This document shows positions 1 through 7,772 of a DNA stretch of 23,085 bases, piece by piece. This DNA is from Pelagophyceae sp. CCMP2097. Lineage: Eukaryota > Sar > Pelagophyceae. The position numbers and the translations under genes were made by a program. The DNA is taken from NCBI GenBank assembly GCA_026770575.1, contig MU657259.1, forward strand, positions 41,247 to 64,331, read 5' to 3'. The notes beneath the pieces are model-generated. The model was not told the origin of the DNA and made no database searches. It saw only the letters and a list, made by a program, of their open reading frames with translations. Every line of letters begins with the position of its first letter. Position 1 is the stretch's first letter.

Positions 1-22
1 AAAAAGCCGGGTAAATTTCCAA

Positions 23-54
23 AGCTGGCTTCAGAGCTGGCTTCAGAGCTGGCA
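23..54. repeat. 12-bp tandem repeat, 2.7 copies
   Basis: The unit AGCTGGCTTCAG occurs at 23-34 and 35-46 and again as a partial copy at 47-54. The first ten bases of the window and 71-80 both read AAAAAGCC plus two bases, so this may be the edge of a longer repeat that continues outside the window. Confidence 0.8.
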
Positions 55-70
55 ACCAAGGTGGCATCGC

Positions 71-86
71 AAAAAGCCAGCTTTTT
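71..86. repeat. short perfect inverted repeat
   Basis: AAAAAGC and GCTTTTT form 7-bp arms around a CA spacer. It lies about 250 bp beyond the 3' end of the minus-strand gene at 337-1264, so a role in 3' end formation is possible but unproven. Confidence 0.45.
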
Positions 87-336
87 GAAGTTATATAGAC
101 GTACTCTGTTGTAGGCCTCGCGAGGGCTCGCCCGCGATCGGGCAAGTCGCGACTGCGAGTGGGCCGCCGTGCTCCCTGGGCCCCGAGTCCGGGCACAGAA
201 GGCGAGCCTCGGCGGCGTTCCATGGCGGACGGACATGCTCACATGACGATCCCGATGCGATGGAAAGTCGCATGCCATTAAGTCGAGGCGCGAGGCGAGG
301 CCTTGATGCAGGGGCCCGTTGTGAATCGGCGGCTGG

Positions 337-1264
337 TCATCGTCGCGCGGCGAGCTTGGCGCACCAGTAGGCGAGGTCGGTGTTGAGGAGGTGGACCGAC
401 GTCGTGGCCCCGACGTACGGGAACCTATAACGACGCTCTCACGGGTTGACGGCAGCGCAAGCACGCCGTCGCCGCATCGTACGGCCAGGATCGGTATCTC
501 CACGGCTTCCCTTTATGCACTGCGTTCGCCCCTCGCCGCGGTCCAGGTTGCCCGACCGTCGCCGGCGCCGGCGGGCGCCACCGCTCCGACGGCGTGCCGC
601 GCACCATGTCCGGGAAGGCGTAGCCGCCGTAGTGCGCCGCCGCTTCGTCGCAGAGCGCGCCGCCTCCGCCGGCGTAGCAGCCGAGGCAGACGGCGTGGGC
701 GTCGCACGGGAAGAGGCGAAAGTCCGCGCCGTCGACCCCCGTCGCCGCGGGCCGCTGTGGGGCATCAACCTCGACGGCGTCGCGCGCGTCCAAGGCTTGG
801 GCGGAGCGCGGTTTCGGGGCGTTTGGCAGGTCCTCGGGCGCGAGGGTCGGTTCGAACGTGCCCGCGCAGACCTCTGGCAGCCGCGCCACGGCCTCCCAGG
901 CGCAGACCATGGCCCAGTCGGGCCCTTCGGAGCCCTCGCAGGCGGCGCCGCAGAGCGCGCGGAACGGCGTGCCGGGTGCGAGTTGGTCCCCGAGGCGCGC
1001 GCCACCGCCGCACCACGCCGCCGCGTCAAAGCCTGGGCAAACGCCCATGGCCGCGTCGTCGTTTCCCTTGCAGGCCGCGCGCACCGCCGCCGCGGAGCCC
1101 TGCGGCGGCGCCGCCGCGAGCGCCGACGCCGCCGACTCGCCGCGGTCGACGTACCTCGCAGCCCCAAGAGCCACCAGGGAGACGCCTCCGACGATGGCCA
1201 GGTACGATTTGATGCGGCGCCCCGGCGACTTCGCGCGCACCAGCGACGCCGTCTCCAGCGGCAT
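337..1264 (-). CDS. Cys-rich single-pass membrane protein, unknown function (2 exons)
   Basis: I do not recognise the family. The protein starts at an ATG (1264-1262). It has a basic N-terminus followed by one hydrophobic segment at about residues 19-37, which suggests a type II signal anchor. After it comes a lumenal or extracellular domain of about 200 residues with at least a dozen cysteines, including CLGC and CGAAC groups, which suggests disulfides. The reading frame loses its G/C third-position bias after about 560. A last exon, 337-424, is preceded by TTATAG, has G or C at nearly every third position, and encodes a tail containing SVHLLNTDLAYWC before a TGA. That exon is phase 2. Donors in matching phase exist at 482 (GTACGA), 503 (GTGGAG) and 581 (GTGGCG), and I cannot choose between them. 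The WD40 gene upstream has the same orientation, about 250 bp away. Confidence 0.6.
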
Positions 1265-1513
1265 CCTCGCAACACGGGCCGTCGAAGACTCGGAAAGATT
1301 CGAAGCAGCTTCGAAAACGCGAATTCAGTCGTCGAGGTCCCTTCTTGAACCCTTGCCTTTCGTGGGTCAGACAGAATTGCAGGAGCCTGCTGTCGAAAGT
1401 CAGAGTGCATTAGTATACTATCGGAAGAGCGGGGCCTCGGTGGTAAACATAGCCAGCCTTGATCGGCTCGAGCTACGAAAGTGACTGCGTCCGGAAAAGG
1501 CGCGGCCACTGCA

Positions 1514-2790
1514 TTACAGCACGGCACTCCAGACCCGCGCCGTGTTCTCTGTGCCTGCCGTCAAGACGCGCTTGCCGTTGGGCGAGAACGCGCACCTCGT
1601 GACTTGGTGTGCCCCTCGAGCGTCGCCTGCAGAGCGCCCGTCTCGGCGTCCCACAGTCGCGCCGTCTTGTCGAGGCCCGCCGTCACGACGCGCTTGCCAT
1701 CGGGCGAGAACGCGCAGCTCCAGACCTCGCCAGCGTGCCCCTCGAGCGTCGTCAGCAGCGTGCCCGTCTCGACGTCCCAGATAAAAGCTTTGTCGCTGCT
1801 CGCCGTCAAGACGCGCGTGCCATCGGGCGAGAACGAGCCGCTGCAGATTACATCAGGGTACCCCCCGATCGTCACCTGCAGCGCGCCCGTCTCGGCGTCC
1901 CAAAGCCGCGCCGTGCAGTCGCTTGCCACAGTCAGGACGCGCTTGTCGTCGGGCGAGAACGGGCAGCTGTAGACGAAATTGTCGTGCCCTTCGAGCGTCG
2001 TCTGCAGCGCACCCGTCTCGGCGTCGAAGATGCACGCCGCTAACGCCGATTCCCTGTCGGAGTCATCTTCGCTCGACGTCACGACGCGCTTGCCATCCCA
2101 TGAGAACGCGACGCAGTGGCTGGAGACCTCGCTGGTGTCCACCTCGAGCCTCGTCTGCAGAGCGCCCGTCTCCGCGTCCCAGAGCAGTAGCTCTGTCCCG
2201 CTGTGGCACCTCGTTGCGACGCGCTTGCCGTCGGGTGAGAACACGCAGCTGACGATCGCGTCGTCGTGTCCCTCGAGCGTCGTCTGCAGCGCGCCCGTCT
2301 CGGCGTCCCACAGCCGCGCCGTCCCGTCGTTGCTCGCCGTCACGAGGCGCTTGCCGTCGGGCGAGAGCGCAAAGTTTTTGACGACGTAGGCCACGTCGCC
2401 GCCGAGCGTCGTCAGTGGCGCGCCCGTCTCGGCGTCCAAGAGCCGCGCCGTCCCGTCGTTGCCCCTCGTCACGATGCGATTCCCGTCGGCCGAGAACTCG
2501 CACTTCGTGACGGCTCTGGTGTGGCCCGCGAGGACGGTCGTGCCCTTCAGGATGCGGTCGTTCCAGATGAGCGTGCGGACGACCAGCGCCACCACGGCCG
2601 GCGAATCTCGAGAGACTCGTTTCGTCACGAGGAGCGCGTTGGGTGCCTCCGCCGAGAGCCGCAGGATGCTCTGCAGCAGGTCCGGCTGCTCGAGCACGAG
2701 GAGGACCGAGGGTCGCGCCGCAGCCGCGGCGCCGGGTCGCACCTCGACGTGGGGCGCGGCTTCCGAAGCCGCTTCGTCGTCGGGGACCAT
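1514..2790 (-). CDS. WD40-repeat protein with a frame break in the last blade
   Basis: This is a beta-propeller scaffold protein; its partner and process cannot be told. Residues about 28-83 (VLLVLEQPDLLQSILRLS onward, ending near LIW) faintly resemble an F-box, which is a guess. From about residue 87 there are eight blades of about 42 residues, each with the pattern GH-x-SCxFSPDGKRVxT-x-ARLWDAETGALxTTL. The blades are unusually alike in protein and DNA. The open frame ends early, after the start of blade 8. In the other frame the rest of that blade (CAFSPNGKRVLTAG and ARVW) reads on to a TAA at 1516-1514. The gap between the GH and CAFS codons is 14 nt in blade 8 against 18 nt in blades 5 and 7, so about 4 nt are missing near 1594-1608. 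I chose the first ATG (2790). The frame stays open upstream to 2892 without another ATG, so a 5' exon is possible. It could be a real truncation, a pseudogene or a sequence error. Confidence 0.75.
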
Positions 2791-3198
2791 CTCCTCCAGG
2801 ATTGTCGGCAGCTGCAGCGCAGTCGACTCTCGAAAAGGCGCCGGGGGGGCGACCGGAAGAGACCCGCGACGGCGCGGCCCGTCGGACCTCACGCGTACGA
2901 TGAGATTTTTAGATTTTTGAACTTTAAGAGTGAAAGAGCTTTCATGAAATCTTCATAGCCTCGTGATTGTCGTCGCCCCCGGCGCCCGGCGAGAAGCCAA
3001 GCGGGACCTCTCCCAGGCCGAGGGCGGCCGCGGGGAGTTCAGGTCGGCTGGCCGCCGCAGTGGCAACAGGTCCCAAATGCCCAAAGCTGCCGACCGGTCG
3101 GCAAAAGTCCGCATTTGCCGTTCCACCAAGCCCCCGGCGTCCGCGGCTCGTGTCGACAGGGTGCCCCCCCGGACTCTCGCGGGGTGCGCTTACTCGGA

Positions 3199-3540
3199 GC
3201 GCGGCGTCCTTTGCCCTTGGAAACCGTTCGGTCTCTGTGGCTCCTTGTTTGACTCTGCTCGTCCGCGCCCTGCTCGTCCACGACACGCGTCGCGTAAGCT
3301 TTCCTCCGCCTCGGGGGACTCCAACAGCGGTTGTAACGATGGGGATTGATTTAAGTCCGAATCCCTCCGAACGTTCTTTTTACTTTCGGGAGAAGGCAAG
3401 GTGCTCGAGAGATGCTCGAGAGATGCTCGAGAGGCGCCGAGCGCGTTCGTCTAGGACCGCGCTCGTCGTCTCCACGCCCCGTATAGGCACGATAACTCGG
3501 CGCGCGGCGTCCTTTGCCCTTGGAAACCGTTCGATCTCTG
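3199..3540. repeat. imperfect direct duplication, 39-bp core, 303 bp apart
   Basis: Positions 3199-3237 and 3502-3540 match over 39 bp with one mismatch (G to A). Both copies are followed by similar CTGCTCGTCCACGAC-rich sequence, so the duplicated unit is probably over 90 bp with indels. Confidence 0.75.
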
Positions 3541-3602
3541 GAGCGCCTTGTCTTCTTCTCTGCACGCCCTGCTCGTTCTCTGCTCGTCCACGTCCTGCTC
3601 GT

Positions 3603-3625
3603 CCACGACGCGCGCATCGCGTTGA
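3603..3625 (-). repeat. dispersed repeat, inverted copy at 11789-11811
   Basis: These 23 bases are the exact reverse complement of 11789-11811. Flanking similarity (a G-rich run and TTTCAACG on one side, a GAGCAG block on the other) suggests that both belong to a longer, decayed dispersed repeat of 45-60 bp. Confidence 0.65.
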
Positions 3626-3823
3626 AATTTCCCCCGTAAATCCACCGCTTATCTCGCGCGGCGTGCGGGCCCCCGAAATATCTTCGAAGAACGTTCTTTA
3701 GCCAAGATTTTCCGCTCAACAGAATTTCAACAGTCGGAAGCTTCGAAGCGTCGATCAAGAGACGCGATCGAGACGCCAAGGCATCGTGTCGGCCGGGATC
3801 CATTGATCCAAACGACATCGAAG

Positions 3824-5070
3824 ATGGAGGGCGCGATCCTCAAGGTGGAGCACGGCGGCGTGGTGCGCCTCGCGGAGTGCGCGGAAGCGGTCCCGACGCT
3901 GAAGAATTTGCGAAAAGTCTTCAAAGAAAAATTCGGCGTCGACGCGTCCCACGGCGCGCTGACCTACTCCCTCCCGGGCGACGACGACCAGATCGCTCTC
4001 GTCAACGACGAAGATGTCGCCCTCGCGATGCGCCTCCGCTCGTACAAAAGACACCCGCGTCCGCGCCCCTCGAGAGATGAGTGCCTCGTCGAGGCCGCCC
4101 TCGAGAGATTAGGGCCTCGTCGAGGCTGCACGGGTCTGCGTCGCCGCGGTCCGACGCGCTATCTAGGTGGGGCGGTTCGCCGCTCAAGGTGGTTTCGACG
4201 GTCGCGGCGGAGTACGACTGGGCCTCGTTTGTCAAGGAGCAGCCGGGCCCCGCGGACGAGGGCGGTCCGTTCGAGCAAGCGGCGGCGGTCATGCTGCGTT
4301 ACGGCGTCGTCGTGCCCGTGCACCAGCTCAAGGCGCTGCTCGAGGCGCTGGACCTGCGGCCGCGCCGGCTCGTCAAGTGCGGCCTCGCCCACCCGCAGTC
4401 CCTCAAGAAGGACAAGCACGAGGCCGACGGCACGGCCGACGACGCCAACGACGATGACGACGACGACGCTGACGAGCGCGACGGCTGGGAGCGCGTGGGC
4501 GCAGACGTGAAAGCGCTGCGCCTCGACGACGCCGACGACGCCATCGTCGCCAAAGTCGTCGACGGCGCCAAGGGCGACGCCAACGGCGCCGACGACGACA
4601 CCGAGGACGACGCCGTGGTGGCCTCGCTGCGTCGCAAGGGCGTGACGCTCGAGGCTTCTACCGTGCACGCGCTGCTCCGCCTCTTGCACGTCCTGCCCAA
4701 GCGCTTCGTCAAGCTCGGCCTGGTGCCCAAGATTCAGCACGCGCGCAAAGCGTACCAGCGCGGCGGCAAGCTCGCGGCGCACGCGCTGTTTAAGGGCCCC
4801 GGCGCCGTGAAAGGCTGGGGCCGCGGCTTGGCCGGCGGCCGCGGCCGCGGCGGCAAAGGGAAGGGCACCGGCAAAGGCAAGGGCAAGGGCCACGCCGGCA
4901 AGGGCGAGGGCCGTGGTGCTGGCGGCGACGGCGGCTGGCACGACGCACACCGCGGCCCCGCGCACGCCCCCGAGTGCGACATGTCCTCTAGCTGGGCGCC
5001 ACCGGTCAACGCGCGCGCCGCCTCGCTCCACGCCGCGCCGCACCACGGCGGCCACCGCTGCGACTACTAG
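3824..5070 (+). CDS. PB1-domain protein with duplicated module and Gly/Lys-rich tail (2 exons)
   Basis: Exon 1 is 3824-4041. The intron is 4042-4166 (GTACAA to ATCTAG, phase 2), and exon 2 is 4167-5070, giving 373 residues. Residues 1-72 form a PB1 domain: a basic Lys7 in the first strand and an acidic OPCA-type loop (DDD at 53-55, then NDEDV at 61-65). This suits head-to-tail protein-protein assembly, as in scaffold and autophagy-receptor proteins. Two related stretches of about 42 residues follow, at 112-153 and 221-262, sharing the pattern GV...LL..L.(V/L).P(R/K)R.VK.GL. I know no name for this module. An acidic linker (154-200, with a run of Asp) lies between them. The tail (275-330) is Gly/Lys/Arg-rich with RGRGG and KGKG units, suggesting nucleic-acid binding or condensate formation. 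The ATG at 3824 is the first in frame. Confidence 0.75.
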
Positions 5071-5733
5071 AGCCGACCGCCACTGCGGCTCTTTCGCACG
5101 CAAGAACCAAAGGACCTAAAGGCCCGACAAGATCGAGCTCACGACCCCCGTGTCGGGGTCCAACCACAAGTGAGGCACAAGTACTACCACCACGCGCCAC
5201 GCGCACAAGCATACCTTCGAAATACCGCGAATATGGCCCGCCGAGAAGAAACATACCTCGGAGCTCCCGGGCGCCGCGAAGACCCTCCCCATAAGATAAG
5301 ATGCGCTCCAGCACACTCGACGCCGCCGAACGGATGGGGGGCGATCATGAATGAGGCTTGGGGGCCAAAAACGATCCACCACGGCTTGCGAGGTCTCGAG
5401 GAGGTAGGGCGGTCACCGGCCGAAAGAGGATTGGGTCGTTGGCTGCTCCCTCGCGTACAGCGGCGCCAGCCGGCCGATTTAACCCACGTTTAAGTAGTCC
5501 GCCGTGCCGCAAAGATCCGACGACGCACCACAGCGAAGGGCGGCACGAAAGCGCTACAATTGTACACACGAGGATGTTTGATGTCAACAGATTATTGACG
5601 CTCTCTCCGTGTCGAGGCCTCACCAGCTCCCTCCACCACTAGTTCGGGTCGACCCGTGTCAAAAGAGGATAACCCGTCGCCATCGCTCGGTAAGGCGCAC
5701 AACCCTGTGTTTAAGTAGGGCCGAACTCTTCGT
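5071..5733. other. 3' intergenic region between convergent genes
   Basis: This stretch holds both 3' ends, of the PB1 gene and of the rhodopsin gene. I see no coding exon or RNA gene. The decamer GTTTAAGTAG occurs at 5488-5497 and 5709-5718; its significance is unknown. Confidence 0.5.
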
Positions 5734-6581
5734 TTATGCCCGGCCGACGAGGCGCTCCTCCTCCTTCATGTGCTCCTCGGGGCGCACGGAGACGAGGAGG
5801 AGGGAGAAGACGACCTTAGCGGTGACGTCGAGGATGGCGTAGAGGATGATCTCCACGTCGATGGAGACGAAGCCGCCGCCCTCGCCGAGGACCCAGACGA
5901 TGGGGTAGGCGAACCAGACGAGGATGGTGAGCATGGCGAGGTCGTTGTACCGCGCCGCGACGGCGGGGGACCGCTTCTCCTTGGCTAGGCCGCACGCGGC
6001 GTAGAGCGAGCGGACGATGAAGAGGAAGGCGACGCAGCCGTAGGCGAAGAAGGAGTACTTGGCCGCGACGTGCGTCGTCAGCGCGCCGAAGAGGCCGCCG
6101 GCAATCATGAGCACGTCCCAGACGCAGAGGCCTGCCACGTCGGCCGCGGACATGCCTGCGAGGAAGCCCAGGTCGACGAGGAGCAGCGGCGTCGTCACCG
6201 CCCAGTCGATGTAGCGCGCGTAGAAGACGTCGCGCCCGTCGACCTCGACGCGCCCGAGGTCAAAGGCCATGACGAGGTACGCCAGCGACGCGAACGCGCA
6301 AATGGCGAACGAAACCATGTGGAAAAAGCGCTTGTCCGCCTCGAGCGACATGGCCAGGCCATAGATGTACAGGGCCGTCGCCGACATCGTCAGCGACACG
6401 AAGCCGAGGACCTATAGACGCCCCGCGTGCGCCGACAGGCCAACGGCAAAAAGTGGCCTGGGACCCGACCCCTCCGGGGGGGCGCGGTATGCGCCCCTCG
6501 GGGCCCTATAACGCTCCCACGCGGCCAAGGCGGGCGGGCTCTCACCGCGAAGCCCGTGGCCGACACATCAGACGACGACAT
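5734..6581 (-). CDS. microbial-type (type I) rhodopsin, predicted light-driven proton pump (2 exons)
   Basis: Exon 1 (6546-6581) encodes 12 residues. The intron 6412-6545 runs GTGAGA to TCTATAG in phase 0, and exon 2 is 5734-6411, giving 237 residues. Seven hydrophobic helices are visible. Using bacteriorhodopsin numbering in brackets, helix C reads RYIDWAVTTPLLLVDL with Arg78 (R82), Asp81 (D85, counter-ion), Thr85 (T89) and Asp92 (D96, donor). Asp111 (D115), Met114 (M118) and Gly118 (G122) line the retinal pocket. Helix F has Trp178, Tyr181 and Trp185. Helix G has Asp207 (D212) and Schiff-base Lys211 (K216). Glu189 and Glu199 fit the release pair E194/E204. The full proton-pump set points to outward H+ transport, and Leu89 at the L93 site fits green absorption. 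There is no signal peptide; the cytoplasmic tail is short and charged. Which membrane it sits in cannot be told. Confidence 0.92.
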
Positions 6582-7772
6582 CTTGGCTGCGGCTTGAGCG
6601 ACGAGACCTCTGACTTGGCGCAGAAACTACCTTTCCGAAATCAGAACTGTAATTGCTGACGCATGCTCTCTATACCCTTATTTTTGACCCGTCAAATGAC
6701 CGTCATTTGACCGATTTTACTCGTTCCAAGACATTCAAACTCACCGTCGGTCTCCTAGCCCGCGCCGCCGCCGACCTCTTGCCTCGCTCGATTCCTTTTC
6801 AAACAGTTTTGGAACAAATTTAAATGGTTTCTTGCTCTCCCCCTCGCGGCCGCCCACCGCCCACGGTACGCTGGAACGGCGCGAGCTCGCCGGCGGTTCT
6901 CCGGCGCACGCATGAAGCGCGTAGTGGTCCTGAGCCATCGAACGAGGGCGCCTCTCAAATCTGCACGGTCGATGGCGGCAGTGAGGAGACGCGCTCTGCG
7001 GAGCCCGCCGTCTCCCGGAGCAGCACTGGGCCGCGACGCGACCTTCGCGCAGAGTGCACGGCGGCTCGGGCTTGCTCGACGCCAGATTCTCGTTTAGCGT
7101 CGTCTCCGGCGTCCGCGGCAGTGAGCGAGAGCAAACGTATATGGTCTCGTCGGGGGTGTCCTGATATGACTGTTGACGATTCGGGCGACTTGCGGCCTCG
7201 GGCGTCTGCCGCTCCATTGGGAAGTACACTTGAAGGTCGTCGATGAGGCACACAGCCTTCCGAATCGACCGTTCTTACACCGCCTCGGCCCCCACAAGCC
7301 TACTCGAAGCTCTCAAGTCTTGACTCCACACGCCATTTCGTCGCCTTGGACGCGACATGTCTCAACGTTAAGCGGCCTCATCATACGTCGCGCGTCTTCT
7401 CCGCCGGCGCTCCGAGCCCCTCGAGTGGCATATTTGCGCCCCACACCGTCGCCTGTTCGCGGTTGCGGTCCGTCGACGTCCGTTGCCGCGGCGTCGCTCG
7501 GGGATCCTCGACCTGCTGGACTCACTATGTACTAGTACTGCTGGGACTCGACTCCGAATGCTCGAAGTGGTCCTCCTTCAACTGGCGCACGTGCGTCTCT
7601 GACGAGAACAATAGTCGCGCGCGCTCGCGCGCACGAAGGTCCGACTTGCGAATCGCCAAAATATCGAGGGTCGGCCTGGAACCGCACCCCGTTGGAAAAT
7701 CAGAGCGCTTGGTCGCGAGCTCTAATCGTCGGCGACGCCGAGGGCGGCCTCGCCTCTTCCGCCTCGGCCAGG
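6582..7772. other. divergent intergenic region between the rhodopsin and SAM-protein genes
   Basis: About 1.2 kb separates two outward-pointing genes. Several open frames exist on both strands, but none shows third-position G/C bias, splice-consistent joins or a motif, so I do not call a gene. It holds the palindrome at 6691-6711 on the rhodopsin side and a moderately AT-rich patch at 6640-6740. Confidence 0.5.
6691..6711. promoter_or_regulatory. perfect 10-bp palindrome upstream of the rhodopsin gene
   Basis: GTCAAATGAC and its exact reverse complement GTCATTTGAC are separated by a single C. The centre reads TGACCGTCA, like a bZIP half-site pair with one extra base. It lies 110-130 bp upstream of the rhodopsin ATG, in a locally AT-rich stretch, next to TATAGAG on the same strand (about 6668-6674). 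A dimeric regulator site is plausible; the factor is unknown. Confidence 0.5.

Larger units (their letters stand above)
2791..3823. other. intergenic region between divergent genes, with local duplications
   Basis: About 1 kb lies between the WD40 gene (-) and the PB1 gene (+). I see no convincing exon; the open frames lack third-position bias and contain no motif. It holds an imperfect duplication (3199-3540), a triplet of GCTCGAGAGAT-like units at about 3401-3435, and a sequence shared in inverse orientation with 11789-11811. It should contain both promoters. Confidence 0.5.

Noticed and set aside
410..425. An 18-nt intron (GTGAGAG...TTATAG) at the end of the first gene
   Set aside because: It gives the wrong phase for the strongly biased last exon; donors farther upstream fit.
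1600..2530. CRISPR-like regular repeats
   Set aside because: The spacing reflects WD40 blades in a coding frame; the genome is eukaryotic.
5006..5642. Small genes between the PB1 and rhodopsin genes
   Set aside because: Short frames on both strands lack third-position bias, splice logic and motifs.
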